In this document: in pieces, positions 1-9,301 of the stretch
How the letters are laid out: every line of letters starts with the position of its first letter
Numbering within the stretch: the first letter of the stretch is position 1
From: Vibrio jasicida CAIM 1864 = LMG 25398
GTDB lineage: Bacteria > Pseudomonadota > Gammaproteobacteria > Enterobacterales > Vibrionaceae
DNA: 64,000 nt
Reading direction: 5' to 3'
Assembly: GCF_000400365.1 (NCBI RefSeq)
Contig: NZ_BAOG01000025.1
Location: 124,001-188,000 of the forward strand
Notes under the pieces: generated by a model
What the model saw: only the letters and a program-made list of their open reading frames with translations
What the model was told of the DNA's origin: nothing
Databases searched by the model: none
Made by a program: the position numbers and the translations under genes

Positions 1-172
1 TAAAGATGCACTAGTGCCAGAAGAGAACGATAAGCCAACGGTTATCGCTCTACGCGAAATCGAAGAAGGTTTAATTACTAAAGAAGTTCTAGACGCTCGT
101 GAACGTCAAGAACAGCAAGAGCAAGAAGCGGCAGAGCTAGCGGCAGTAAGCAGCATCGCTCACAACCGTTAA
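1..172 (+). CDS. rpoZ: RNA polymerase omega subunit, C-terminal part (partial)
   Basis: The window opens inside this gene; the last 56 codons are present, in frame from base 2, and end with TAA at 170-172. The product binds the beta-prime subunit and helps assemble RNA polymerase. The visible sequence starts [12 protein letters not shown], the conserved middle of omega, continues through [11 protein letters not shown], and ends in a Glu/Gln/Ala-rich tail and SIAHNR. It lies 39 bp before spoT on the same strand, the arrangement seen in E. coli (gmk-rpoZ-spoT-trmH-recG). Assignment is firm; the N-terminus is outside the window. Confidence 0.93.
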   Translation, partial: KDALVPEENDKPTVIALREIEEGLITKEVLDARERQEQQEQEAAELAAVSSIAHNR

Positions 173-211
173 TTCTGACTTTAGAATTCAACAACCTCCC
201 GGGCCTATAAT

Positions 212-2332
212 TTGTATCTATTCGATAGCCTCAAAGACGTTGCCCAAGAATACCTAACAGAGCCTCAAATTGAGGCTCTGCGTCAATCTTATGTGGTAGC
301 AAGAGATGCCCATGAAGGGCAAACCCGCTCAAGCGGTGAACCATACATCATCCACCCAGTCGCTGTGGCTCGAATCTTGGCCGAAATGCGCCTCGATATC
401 GAAACCCTCCAAGCTGCTTTGCTGCATGACGTCATCGAAGACTGTGACGTTACAAAAGAAGATCTCGAAGAGAAATTCGGCAATACCGTCGCTGAGCTGG
501 TTGATGGTGTATCTAAACTGGACAAACTCAAATTCCGCGATAGGAAAGAGGCTCAAGCCGAGAACTTCCGTAAGATGGTTCTGGCGATGGTGCAAGACAT
601 CCGCGTTATCCTGATCAAACTGGCCGACCGTACGCACAATATGCGCACGCTAGGTGCCCTGCGCCCTGACAAAAAACGCCGTATTGCTCGTGAAACACTG
701 GAAATCTACGCGCCGCTGGCTCACCGACTTGGTATTCACAATATCAAAACGGAACTCGAGGAGCTTGGCTTCGAAGCGCTTTACCCTAACCGCTACCGCG
801 TTCTAAAAGAAGTGGTGCGAGCGGCACGTGGTAATCGAAAAGAGATGATCCAACGTATTCACAGCGAAATTGAAGGCCGACTCGAAGATGTAGGCTTAAA
901 TGCGCGCGTGTTAGGTCGTGAAAAGAACCTGTTCTCCATCTACAACAAGATGAAAACCAAAGAACAGCGTTTCCACACCATCATGGATATCTACGCTTTC
1001 CGAGTGGTTGTTGATACTGCCGATACTTGTTATCGCGTCCTAGGCCAAGTACACAGCTTGTATAAGCCGCGCCCTAGTCGCATGAAAGATTACATCGCAG
1101 TACCAAAAGCGAACGGCTACCAATCGCTACACACTTCTATGGTCGGCCCACACGGTGTACCAGTAGAAGTTCAGATCCGTACCGAAGATATGGATCAAAT
1201 GGCGGATAAAGGTGTTGCAGCACACTGGTCATACAAAGACAAGGGCGACAAGTCTGGCACAACAGCGCAAGTGAAAGCTCAGCGTTGGATGCAAAGCCTA
1301 CTTGAGCTACAGCAAAGTGCAGGTAACTCATTCGAATTCATTGAAAACGTAAAATCGGATCTGTTCCCAGACGAAATTTACGTCTTCACGCCAAAAGGTC
1401 GTATCGTTGAATTGCCGTTAGGTGCTACAGCGGTCGACTTTGCTTATGCAGTGCATACTGATGTTGGCAACTCTTGCGTTGGTACTCGTGTTGATCGCAA
1501 CCCTTACCCATTGAGTAAGGCACTGAAGAACGGTCAGACGGTAGAAATCATCAGTGCACCAGGCGCTCGTCCAAACGCGGCTTGGTTAAACTATGTCGTG
1601 ACATCGCGTGCCCGCACTAAGATTCGTCAAGTATTGAAAACCATGCGTCGCGAAGAGTCGATTACCTTGGGTCGTCGCCTTCTGAATCACGCCTTAGGTC
1701 GCCACTCGATTGATTCAATCTACCCAGAAAACATCCAAGAAGTGCTCACGGATCTACGTTTAGAAAGCGTTGATGATCTGCTTGCAGCAATTGGTTTGGG
1801 TGAATTGATGAGTATCGTCATCGCTCGTCGCCTACTAGGTGACACCGATGAGTTGACCACAACAAGTTCGATTCCAAACGAATCTAAAAAGAAACTGCCA
1901 ATCCGTGGGGCTGAAGGCCTGCTACTGACTTTCGCAAATTGTTGTCACCCTATCCCGGATGACCACATTATCGCTCACGTATCACCAGGTCGTGGTCTTG
2001 TGGTACACCGTGAAACGTGTCCAAACGTACGCGGTTATCAAAAAGAACCAGACAAATACATGGCTGTTGCTTGGTCTGAAGAGTACGACAAAGAATTCAT
2101 CGCTGAACTAAAAGTCGATATGCTTAACAACCAAGGTGCGTTAGCGGAATTGACCAATGTGATTTCGAAAACCGGTTCGAACATTCACGGTCTCTCGACC
2201 GAAGAGCGCGACGGTCGCTTGTACACCGTTACCGTTCTGCTAACCACCAAAGATCGTGTTCACCTTGCTGGCATCATGCGTAAAATTAAGACCATGCCAC
2301 AGGCGACTCGAGTCAGACGAAGAAAGAACTAA
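212..2332 (+). CDS. spoT: Bifunctional (p)ppGpp synthetase/hydrolase SpoT
   Basis: Cytosolic enzyme that hydrolyses, and weakly makes, the stringent-response alarmone (p)ppGpp. The 706-residue protein has the family order: HD hydrolase domain with the His72-Asp73 pair in LLHDVIED, RelA/SpoT synthetase domain (about 230-345, containing the PKANGYQSLHT block), TGS domain (about 390-450), helical/CC region and C-terminal ACT domain (about 630-700). Length is close to E. coli SpoT (about 702). The start is TTG at 212, chosen because the protein then begins MYLFDSL, matching the family N-terminus. No clear Shine-Dalgarno sequence precedes it, so expression may be coupled to rpoZ. A hairpin terminator follows the stop. 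Confidence 0.97.
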   Translation: MYLFDSLKDVAQEYLTEPQIEALRQSYVVARDAHEGQTRSSGEPYIIHPVAVARILAEMRLDIETLQAALLHDVIEDCDVTKEDLEEKFGNTVAELVDGVSKLDKLKFRDRKEAQAENFRKMVLAMVQDIRVILIKLADRTHNMRTLGALRPDKKRRIARETLEIYAPLAHRLGIHNIKTELEELGFEALYPNRYRVLKEVVRAARGNRKEMIQRIHSEIEGRLEDVGLNARVLGREKNLFSIYNKMKTKEQRFHTIMDIYAFRVVVDTADTCYRVLGQVHSLYKPRPSRMKDYIAVPKANGYQSLHTSMVGPHGVPVEVQIRTEDMDQMADKGVAAHWSYKDKGDKSGTTAQVKAQRWMQSLLELQQSAGNSFEFIENVKSDLFPDEIYVFTPKGRIVELPLGATAVDFAYAVHTDVGNSCVGTRVDRNPYPLSKALKNGQTVEIISAPGARPNAAWLNYVVTSRARTKIRQVLKTMRREESITLGRRLLNHALGRHSIDSIYPENIQEVLTDLRLESVDDLLAAIGLGELMSIVIARRLLGDTDELTTTSSIPNESKKKLPIRGAEGLLLTFANCCHPIPDDHIIAHVSPGRGLVVHRETCPNVRGYQKEPDKYMAVAWSEEYDKEFIAELKVDMLNNQGALAELTNVISKTGSNIHGLSTEERDGRLYTVTVLLTTKDRVHLAGIMRKIKTMPQATRVRRRKN

Positions 2333-2338
2333 ACTTCA

Positions 2339-2371
2339 TCGCCATCCAATCACTGGGTGGCGATTTTTTAT
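2339..2371 (+). terminator. Rho-independent terminator after spoT
   Basis: An inverted repeat of about 10 bp (TCGCCATCCA with TGGGTGGCGA, one G-U pair) closes a 5-base loop and runs into a T tract. It ends only about 14 bp before the trmH ATG, so transcription of trmH must come from read-through or a nearby promoter. Confidence 0.8.
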
Positions 2372-2384
2372 ATCCCTATTAATT

Positions 2385-3068
2385 ATGAATTTAGAACGTT
2401 ACAACCGCATTCATCAGGTGCTAAAAGCACGCCAAACCGACCTCACTCTGTGCCTTGAAGAAGTTCATAAGCCAAACAACGTATCCGCTGTGATCCGTAC
2501 TGCTGACGCAACAGGCTTACACAAAGTTCATGCGATTTGGCCAGACAAAATGCGTACCCTCACTCACACCTCAGCAGGCGCACGTAACTGGGTAGAAGTA
2601 GATACTCACAATTCGATTGAAACCGCGATTACCGAGCTCAAAGCGCAAGGCATGCAGGTTTTGGTCACGAACCTTTCGGACACCGCGGTCGATTTTCGTG
2701 AAATCGACTACACCAAGCCAACGGCAATTATTCTGGGTAGCGAAAAAATCGGCGCTTCAGAGCAAGCGAAAAAACTCGCAGACCAAGACATCATTATTCC
2801 AATGATCGGTATGGTGCAGTCTCTGAATGTCTCAGTCGCCAGCGCTGTGATTCTTTATGAAGCGCAGCGTCAGCGTGAAGCCGCTGGCATGTACGAACGT
2901 GAAGAGAGCGCTCTACCAAAAGAAACCATCAACCGCATTTTGTTCGAACGTGGGCATCCGGTCTTAGCAAAGGTAGCGAAGCGCAAAGGGCTAGAATACC
3001 CACAACTTGATGACGAAGGCCAAATTGTGGCTGACGAATCATGGTGGAAAGAGATGCAGAAGAAATAA
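2385..3068 (+). CDS. trmH: tRNA (guanosine-18-2'-O)-methyltransferase
   Basis: SPOUT-family (SpoU) enzyme that uses S-adenosylmethionine to methylate the ribose of G18 in the tRNA D-loop. The 227-residue product shows the SPOUT signatures: HKPNNVSAVIRTADA near the N-terminus, an ILGSEKIGAS segment, and the IPMIGMVQSLNVSVASA knot motif that binds SAM. A longer reading frame exists upstream, but the ATG at 2385 gives the family N-terminus (MNLERYNRI) and the usual length. The extra upstream codons overlap spoT in another frame and are not credible. No good ribosome-binding site is visible. It sits between spoT and recG as in E. coli. Confidence 0.95.
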   Translation: MNLERYNRIHQVLKARQTDLTLCLEEVHKPNNVSAVIRTADATGLHKVHAIWPDKMRTLTHTSAGARNWVEVDTHNSIETAITELKAQGMQVLVTNLSDTAVDFREIDYTKPTAIILGSEKIGASEQAKKLADQDIIIPMIGMVQSLNVSVASAVILYEAQRQREAAGMYEREESALPKETINRILFERGHPVLAKVAKRKGLEYPQLDDEGQIVADESWWKEMQKK

Positions 3069-3078
3069 ATAGACTCGA

Positions 3079-3200
3079 GAGGCGAGAACGCTTCGCTTCG
3101 GGATAACCTCATATCGTCAACCGATATGGCTCTTTCTCGCCTCACTGGTTAGTTTATTTCCGCGTTCTCGAATCTCGGAGCGTAAGCGTTCCCATATCCC
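3079..3200. repeat. Compound inverted-repeat region between trmH and recG
   Basis: Nested dyads: a perfect 10-bp repeat (GAGGCGAGAA at 3079-3088, its complement at 3134-3143) encloses a 7-bp hairpin CATATCG/CGATATG (3110-3128). A GAACGCTT-type arm near 3086 is complementary to an AAGCGTTC-type arm near 3185. There is no T tract, so it is not a simple terminator. It looks like a REP-type palindromic element or part of a longer folded RNA. Confidence 0.5.
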
Positions 3201-3279
3201 TTTCTCTAACTTAATCCTGTACAAAAACACAGCTTAGTGGTTAACATACTGCTATGTTAACTATTTTCTTGAGCCCACT

Positions 3280-5361
3280 ATGTCTGCCCAAATGTTATCT
3301 GCTGTTCCTTTAACTTCTCTGTCTGGAGTTGGCGCTAAAGTCGCAGAAAAACTCGCCAAAGTTGGTTTGCATAGCGTTCAAGATCTACTGTTTCATCTTC
3401 CTCTTCGTTACGAAGATCGCACTCGCATTTATCCAATCGCCAAACTGCATGCCGGACTTTGGGCGGCGGTACAGGGCAAAGTCATGGCTGTCGATACTAC
3501 TTTCGGCAAACGCAAAATGCTGACGGTAAAAATCAGCGACGGCAATGGCACGATTACCCTACGCTTTTTTAACTTTACTGCTGCGATGAAGAACAACTTC
3601 TCGAATGGTAAGTTAGTACACGCTTACGGTGAAATTAAGCGTGGCGGTATGGGCTTAGAAATTGTCCACCCTGACTACAAGTTTTATGTAAGTGAACAAA
3701 AACCGGATGTGGAACAAAGCTTAACCCCCGTTTATCCAACCACCGATGGGTTGCGCCAAATCACTTTGCGTAACCTGACGGAACAAGCCTTATCACTCCT
3801 AGATAAAGCCGCAGTACAAGAGTTGCTACCTTCCGGTTTGTACGATCACCAGATCACCATGTCGCAAGCGCTGCATACGATTCATCGACCGCCTCCAACC
3901 ATTAATTTGGATGAGTTTGATGAAGGTAAACACCCAGCTCAAATTCGTTTGATCATGGAAGAGTTACTGGCGCAGAATCTCTCTATGTTGGCAGTGCGCA
4001 GCAAAGGGCAACAGGACGTTGCATTGCCTTTGGCGCCGTGTGACTCACTAAAAAAACAGCTACTGGCTCAATTGCCCTTCTCGCCGACCAATGCTCAAGC
4101 ACGAGTCGTTAAAGAAATTGAAGCTGACTTAGAAAAAACGCACCCAATGATGCGCCTTGTTCAAGGTGACGTAGGCTCGGGGAAAACTTTAGTTGCTGCG
4201 CTTGCTGCCGTCAGAGCCATTGAACACAGCTATCAAGTCGCTTTAATGGCACCCACCGAACTGCTCGCCGAACAGCACGCGATTAACTTCGCTAATTGGT
4301 TCGAGAAAATGGGCATTCAGGTCGGTTGGCTTGCGGGTAAATTGAAAGGTAAAGCCAAAGAAGCCGAATTGGCGCGCATTGCCAGCGGTGAAGCGAAAAT
4401 GGTAGTGGGCACTCACGCCCTTTTCCAAGAGCATGTTGAGTTCCATCATCTTGCGTTAGTCATTATTGATGAACAGCACCGCTTTGGTGTCCACCAGCGC
4501 TTAGAGCTGCGTGAGAAAGGCGCGAAACAAGGCGCTTATCCACATCAGCTCATCATGACAGCAACGCCGATTCCGCGAACATTAGCCATGACTGCTTATG
4601 CCGACTTAGAAACATCGGTGATTGATGAGCTACCGCCAGGTCGAACACCAATCCAGACCGTCGCGATTCCAGACACCAAACGCGATGATATCGTCGAACG
4701 AGTGCGCAATGCTTGCTTAAACGAAGGCAAACAAGCGTATTGGGTATGTACCTTAATTGATGAATCTGAAGTCTTGGAAGCTCAAGCCGCCGCTGATACC
4801 GCTGAAGAGCTGCAACGTAAACTGCCTGACGTAAAAATTGGTCTCGTGCACGGACGAATGAAGCCCGCCGAGAAGCAAGCGGTGATGCAGGATTTCAAAG
4901 ACAATAAGCTGCATTTACTGGTTGCAACGACAGTGATTGAAGTTGGCGTGGACGTGCCCAATTCCAGCCTGATGATCATCGAGAACCCAGAGCGCTTGGG
5001 TTTAGCTCAGTTGCACCAGCTTAGAGGTCGTGTTGGTCGAGGTTCAGTGGCGAGCCATTGTGTGTTGCTGTATCACTCGCCACTATCAAAAACCGCCCAA
5101 AAACGTTTAGGCGTATTACGTGAAAGCAATGACGGCTTTGTGATTGCACAGAAAGACTTAGAGATTCGTGGACCGGGTGAGCTTCTTGGCACCAAACAAA
5201 CTGGCTTGGCCGATTTTAAAATTGCCGACTTAGTGCGAGATCAGCGCTTAATTCCGGAAGTTCAACGCATCGCGCGTTACATTCATGACAACTACCCAAC
5301 GAATGCGACCGCAATTATTGACCGTTGGTTAGGTGAGCGTGACATTTACTCTAAGGCGTAA
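3280..5361 (+). CDS. recG: ATP-dependent DNA helicase RecG
   Basis: Double-stranded DNA translocase that regresses stalled replication forks and processes branched recombination intermediates. The 693-residue product has an N-terminal OB-fold wedge domain (about 50-150), then helicase domains: Walker A GDVGSGKT at residues 296-303, a DEQH Walker B box in IIDEQHRFGVHQR, motif III TATPIPRTLAMT, and motif VI in the QLRGRVGRG block. A C-terminal segment contains the family GPGELLGTKQTG sequence. Length matches E. coli RecG (693). The ATG at 3280 gives a typical N-terminus. A strong hairpin follows the stop. Confidence 0.97.
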   Translation: MSAQMLSAVPLTSLSGVGAKVAEKLAKVGLHSVQDLLFHLPLRYEDRTRIYPIAKLHAGLWAAVQGKVMAVDTTFGKRKMLTVKISDGNGTITLRFFNFTAAMKNNFSNGKLVHAYGEIKRGGMGLEIVHPDYKFYVSEQKPDVEQSLTPVYPTTDGLRQITLRNLTEQALSLLDKAAVQELLPSGLYDHQITMSQALHTIHRPPPTINLDEFDEGKHPAQIRLIMEELLAQNLSMLAVRSKGQQDVALPLAPCDSLKKQLLAQLPFSPTNAQARVVKEIEADLEKTHPMMRLVQGDVGSGKTLVAALAAVRAIEHSYQVALMAPTELLAEQHAINFANWFEKMGIQVGWLAGKLKGKAKEAELARIASGEAKMVVGTHALFQEHVEFHHLALVIIDEQHRFGVHQRLELREKGAKQGAYPHQLIMTATPIPRTLAMTAYADLETSVIDELPPGRTPIQTVAIPDTKRDDIVERVRNACLNEGKQAYWVCTLIDESEVLEAQAAADTAEELQRKLPDVKIGLVHGRMKPAEKQAVMQDFKDNKLHLLVATTVIEVGVDVPNSSLMIIENPERLGLAQLHQLRGRVGRGSVASHCVLLYHSPLSKTAQKRLGVLRESNDGFVIAQKDLEIRGPGELLGTKQTGLADFKIADLVRDQRLIPEVQRIARYIHDNYPTNATAIIDRWLGERDIYSKA

Positions 5362-5396
5362 GCTCTTTTTTCTCACCTACCCTCGCTCCATTAATA

Positions 5397-5433
5397 AACC
5401 TACCTTACAGACACTGCTCTGTAAGGTAGGTTT
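5397..5433 (+). terminator. Long stem-loop after recG
   Basis: A perfect 14-bp stem (AACCTACCTTACAG and its complement) with an 8-base loop. Only three T residues follow on the plus strand, so it may act as a weak terminator or as 3'-end protection of recG mRNA. Confidence 0.6.
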
Positions 5434-5594
5434 CGCATACATTCATTGCGCCAATGAATATCTCATTTAATAAAAGCCAACTCGACTTTATTCAATAATT
5501 ACGACAAGTTAGAGCAAGCAAACTCTACATAAAGTTAATGATCCAAGCGGATATAAAAACATCATAAATACACAATGTCATCAAGGATAGATGC

Positions 5595-7580
5595 ATGAAA
5601 AAACGTACCTTGCTTGCGGTCACAGCAGCATTAGTTGGTTCTGTACACTCCGCCCCCATAGCAGCGCAAGATAAACAGAGCGCGATTCTTCAGTCGGCTG
5701 AGCTTTTTGCCAAAAGTTCGGCTTACTTTAATCCAAAAATATCACCTGACGGCAAGCACTTAGCCTTTGAATCCAGTATCGATGGTAAAGATGCTTTGGT
5801 TATACTCGACAGTAAAACCATGCAGCCGAGCAGTGTGCTGCGCTTCTCAGGTAACGAGCAAGTGGGTGATTATTATTGGGTCAATAATGAACGTGTTGTC
5901 GCATCCAAAGAATATTTAAAGAGTTGGTCTACCGCCCCTCGCTACTACGGCGAACTCGTCTCGGCCAATGTGGATGGAAACAAATACGCTTATATATTTG
6001 GTTATAACCCTCCTCAAACTAGCCGCCTAGTGCGAGCATCCTCTATCGTAAGAGCTTACGGTGATGTCCTAGATATTCTGCCTGAAGACGACCGCCATAT
6101 CTTAGTTTCTGCTCTTCCTCTCGGTGAATACAGTTTCAACTTAGAAGCGCCAAGAGAGGTGTACCGCGTCAACGTATACACCGGTAGACGCTCAAAGATA
6201 ACGACAGCACCCATCCCGTTTAGTCGGTTTCTCACCGACCATGATGGTGAAGTTCGCTTTGTTTCAGGCTTGAATAGCAATAACAAAGTCGAGCTTTATT
6301 ATCGCGTCAACGATCAATGGAAAAGCTCCGATAAATTGGCGGCTTTAAAAAACTTCGAAGAGTTCTATCCCATCTCTTTTGCAGAGAATCAAGATTCCGT
6401 TTATGCCGCGATAAGTCAGTCAGGTGAGCCAAGAGCAATCCATCACCTCAACTTAAAAACCGGTAAAAGTACAAAAGTTGCTTCGGATGATACCGTCGAT
6501 CCGAAGGAATATTGGTTAGATCCAGACTCAAAGCAACTTTACGCGGTCGAGTTTGAAAGTGATTACCCTACTTATGCCTTTGTTGATCCAAAAAACAAAC
6601 GCAGCGAATACTTAAAGCAAATCCTCACTTCTCTGCCTGGTCATCAAGTTCGCCTAGTCAGTGAGACAGAAGCTGGTGACGCTTACGTCATCATGGCCTT
6701 TAACGATAGAAATCCTGGGGATTACTACTTATTTACCACCGAGCCAAAAGAAATCCGTTATCTGTTCTCGGCACGAGAGTGGTTAGACCCAGAGAAAATG
6801 GCCGAAGTGAAGCCTTTTGAGTTCACCAGTCGAGACGGGAAAACCATCTCAGGCTATCTGACATTGCCTCCAAATACTGAAGCAAAAAATCTCCCTCTTA
6901 TCGTCAATCCGCATGGCGGTCCTCATGGTCCACGAGATTGGTGGCGTTTTACCGAGGAGAATCAGTTTCTCGCTAACAATGGCTATGCTGTGATGCAAGT
7001 AAATTTCCGTGGCAGTGGTGGTTTCGGTAAGCAGTTTGAAGAGGCTGGCTATCGTAAATGGGGAACGAACATTCAATATGACATCATCGACGCCACCAAA
7101 CACATTGTCGCAGAAGGCATCGCAGATAAAGAACGCATCTGTATTTCTGGCGGAAGCTTTGGTGGATACAGTGCATTGCAATCCGCCACCCTTGCACCTG
7201 AGTTATTCCAGTGCGCAGTGGGCAGTGCCGGTGTTTATGACCTTGAGTTGATGTTCACCGAAGGTGATGTGCCCGATAGTCGCATGGGGTTAAGCTATTT
7301 GAAAGAAGTACTGGGAACCGATCCTAAAGTCTGGAAAGCCATGTCTCCAACTCATAATGCAGACAAGTTAAAAGCTTCTATTCTTCTCGTGCATGGTGGA
7401 AAAGATCAACGTGCGCCTATTGAACATTATGAGGCAATGGCTAAAGCACTCGACAAGCTCAACTATCCATACGAATCTTTTGTGTTAGACGATGAAGGAC
7501 ATGGCTTTTACAAAGACGAACACCGAGCTAAATATTACGCTCATGTGTTGGGCTTCTTCGATAAGCACTTAAAAAACTAA
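5595..7580 (+). CDS. Exported S9-family (prolyl oligopeptidase-like) serine peptidase
   Basis: Predicted periplasmic or outer-membrane-associated alpha/beta-hydrolase peptidase of family S9 (acylaminoacyl/dipeptidyl peptidase type). A Lys-rich signal peptide (MKKRTLLAVTAALVGSVHSA) is followed by a beta-propeller-like region (about 40-400) and a C-terminal hydrolase domain. The catalytic triad is visible: Ser521 in GGSFGGY, Asp604 in GGKDQRAP and His636 in DEGHGF. The oxyanion-region NPHGGPHGP motif is also present. Length (661) is normal for the family. It stands alone between two terminators. The natural substrate cannot be told from sequence; short peptides are likely from family knowledge. 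Confidence 0.88.
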   Translation: MKKRTLLAVTAALVGSVHSAPIAAQDKQSAILQSAELFAKSSAYFNPKISPDGKHLAFESSIDGKDALVILDSKTMQPSSVLRFSGNEQVGDYYWVNNERVVASKEYLKSWSTAPRYYGELVSANVDGNKYAYIFGYNPPQTSRLVRASSIVRAYGDVLDILPEDDRHILVSALPLGEYSFNLEAPREVYRVNVYTGRRSKITTAPIPFSRFLTDHDGEVRFVSGLNSNNKVELYYRVNDQWKSSDKLAALKNFEEFYPISFAENQDSVYAAISQSGEPRAIHHLNLKTGKSTKVASDDTVDPKEYWLDPDSKQLYAVEFESDYPTYAFVDPKNKRSEYLKQILTSLPGHQVRLVSETEAGDAYVIMAFNDRNPGDYYLFTTEPKEIRYLFSAREWLDPEKMAEVKPFEFTSRDGKTISGYLTLPPNTEAKNLPLIVNPHGGPHGPRDWWRFTEENQFLANNGYAVMQVNFRGSGGFGKQFEEAGYRKWGTNIQYDIIDATKHIVAEGIADKERICISGGSFGGYSALQSATLAPELFQCAVGSAGVYDLELMFTEGDVPDSRMGLSYLKEVLGTDPKVWKAMSPTHNADKLKASILLVHGGKDQRAPIEHYEAMAKALDKLNYPYESFVLDDEGHGFYKDEHRAKYYAHVLGFFDKHLKN

Positions 7581-7599
7581 CCACCCAATGTAAAACCTT

Positions 7600-7635
7600 A
7601 AAGGCGATAACCATTCCGTTATCGCCTTTTCTTTT
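7600..7635 (+). terminator. Rho-independent terminator after the S9 peptidase
   Basis: Stem AAAGGCGATAAC paired with GTTATCGCCTTT, a short loop, then a T-rich run. Confidence 0.85.
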
Positions 7636-7641
7636 TAGCCC

Positions 7642-7659
7642 AAAGCAAACGTTTGCTTT
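7642..7659 (+). promoter_or_regulatory. PurR-type operator upstream of xanP
   Basis: AAAGCAAACGTTTGCTTT is a perfect 18-bp palindrome matching the PurR operator core GCAAACGTTTGC, with the central CpG typical of LacI-family sites. It overlaps the candidate -35 element of the xanP promoter, so a bound repressor would block RNA polymerase. PurR with hypoxanthine or guanine as co-repressor controls purine genes in gammaproteobacteria; a purine permease is a sensible target. Confidence 0.85.
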
Positions 7660-7680
7660 TTGAATAAATCCCTCTATAAT
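7653..7680 (+). promoter_or_regulatory. Candidate sigma-70 promoter for xanP
   Basis: A TTGCTT -35 (7653-7658), 16-bp spacer and a perfect TATAAT -10 (7675-7680). The start would fall near 7687, giving a leader of about 145 nt before the xanP ATG. Confidence 0.65.
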
Positions 7681-7726
7681 CGCGCTCAAAATTTATGGTG
7701 TGCACCTTGTCACATCAAACCAACCT

Positions 7727-7771
7727 GAGTTGACACTGATTAACAGCAATCACAGGTCATAACGTCAACTC
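7727..7771 (+). promoter_or_regulatory. Structured segment in the xanP 5' leader
   Basis: An 8-bp perfect outer stem (GAGTTGAC at 7727-7734 with GTCAACTC at 7764-7771) encloses a 5-bp hairpin (TGATT at 7737-7741, AATCA at 7748-7752). It does not carry the conserved loops of the known purine riboswitch class. It may be a folded regulatory leader or a chance structure. Confidence 0.35.
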
Positions 7772-7832
7772 CACCCAGCACTCCCATTCAGCGAGCTCTG
7801 GGCCAAGAATTATTGCGACTAGCGAGACAAAA

Positions 7833-9224
7833 ATGACAACTTCAAACCGAACTTCGGAACTGGTCTATCAGTTAAACGATCGTCCACCACTACCTCAGAC
7901 CATTTTTGCTGCACTTCAGCACTTATTGGCGATGTTCGTAGCCGTTATTACTCCTTCTCTGATCATTTGTCAGTCTTTGGGTGTGCCTGCAGACCAAACC
8001 AATACCATCATCAGCATGTCACTGTTTGCGTCAGGCGTGTCTTCCTTTATTCAAATTCGTACCTTTGGTCCTATCGGCTCTGGTTTGCTTTCAGTGCAAG
8101 GCACCAGCTTTAACTTCTTAGGTCCAATCATAGGTGCGGGTCTTTCTCTTAAAGCTGGCGGCGCTGATCTTAGCACCATGATGGCAGCGATTTTCGGTAC
8201 TATCTTGGTGGCGTCTTTTGCTGAAATCCTGCTATCTCGCGTCCTAGAACACGCACGCCGCATCATTACGCCATTGGTATCTGGCATTGTCGTGACGCTT
8301 ATCGGTCTAACACTTATCCAAGTGGGTTTGGTATCAATGGGCGGTGGCTACGCGGCAATGAGCGATGGCTCTTTCGGTAGCCTAGACAAGTTAGCTCTCG
8401 CTGGTACGGTACTTGGCTTGATCGTAATCCTTAACCGTTCAAAGAACCCATACCTACGCGTAGCTTCTATCGTGATTGCAATGTTGGTTGGCTACGTCAT
8501 GGCGTACTTCATGGGCATGGTCGACACTTCAACACTGGGCGAAACTGAACTCATCGCGCTGCCAATCCCAATGCAATACGGCTTAAGCTTCGACTGGTCG
8601 CTGTTTATTCCACTGGTTCTGATTTTCTTCATCACAGCACTAGAAGCAATTGGTGACATTACCGCAACGTCTGAAGTTTCTGGAGAGCCAGTGAAAGGCC
8701 CGGTTTACATGAAGCGCATCAAAGGCGGCGTATTAGCTGACGGTCTGAACTCAGCGATTGCAGCAGTATTCAACAGCTTCCCGAACTCTACCTTTAGCCA
8801 AAACAACGGCATCATAATGCTCACTGGTGTAGCAAGCCGTTACGTGGGTTACTTCATTTCAGGCATGTTGGTGATTCTGGGTCTGTTCCCGGGTGTGGCA
8901 AGCTTTGTTCAACTGATTCCTGAGCCAGTACTGGGCGGCGCGACTATCGTGATGTTCGGTACCATTGCCGCTGCAGGTGTGCGCATCATCTCTCGTGTCG
9001 ATCTCGATCGCCGCGCAATCCTAATTATGGCGCTGTCATTCTCAATGGGTTTGGGCATTGCACAAAAACCAGAAATTCTGCAATTCATGCCGGAGTTCAT
9101 TAAGAGTATTTTCTCAACAGGCGTGGCGGCAGGCGGCATCACCGCTATCGTATTGAACCTACTGCTTCCAGAGAAACTGGAAGAGGAGGATGAGCTGGTT
9201 GCTCAAGAGGTAAAAGAATCCTAA
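7833..9224 (+). CDS. xanP: Xanthine permease, NCS2 family
   Basis: Inner-membrane proton symporter of the nucleobase-cation symporter-2 family. The 463-residue product closely resembles E. coli XanP (YicE), including the N-terminal [15 protein letters not shown] segment, the SVQGTSFNF region of TM3, the [16 protein letters not shown] signature and [13 protein letters not shown] block of the substrate site, and the [15 protein letters not shown] helix. Some 12-14 hydrophobic segments are visible. It is a single-gene unit with its own terminator and a PurR-type operator upstream, fitting repression when purines are plentiful. Xanthine specificity is inferred from likeness to XanP rather than UacT or UraA. 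Confidence 0.9.
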   Translation: MTTSNRTSELVYQLNDRPPLPQTIFAALQHLLAMFVAVITPSLIICQSLGVPADQTNTIISMSLFASGVSSFIQIRTFGPIGSGLLSVQGTSFNFLGPIIGAGLSLKAGGADLSTMMAAIFGTILVASFAEILLSRVLEHARRIITPLVSGIVVTLIGLTLIQVGLVSMGGGYAAMSDGSFGSLDKLALAGTVLGLIVILNRSKNPYLRVASIVIAMLVGYVMAYFMGMVDTSTLGETELIALPIPMQYGLSFDWSLFIPLVLIFFITALEAIGDITATSEVSGEPVKGPVYMKRIKGGVLADGLNSAIAAVFNSFPNSTFSQNNGIIMLTGVASRYVGYFISGMLVILGLFPGVASFVQLIPEPVLGGATIVMFGTIAAAGVRIISRVDLDRRAILIMALSFSMGLGIAQKPEILQFMPEFIKSIFSTGVAAGGITAIVLNLLLPEKLEEEDELVAQEVKES

Positions 9225-9245
9225 CCTTGCCTAGGATGATCGGGG

Positions 9246-9276
9246 AGCCCAACCTAGTCATAGGTTGGGCTTTTTT
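9246..9276 (+). terminator. Rho-independent terminator after xanP
   Basis: Perfect 10-bp stem AGCCCAACCT/AGGTTGGGCT with a 6-base loop and a T6 tract. Confidence 0.92.
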
Positions 9277-9301
9277 ATTGGAATCGATTGAGCAAGAAAG
9301 C

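Noticed and set aside
7681..7832. xanP leader as a classical purine riboswitch
   Set aside because: Stems exist, but the conserved loop and junction bases of that class are absent.
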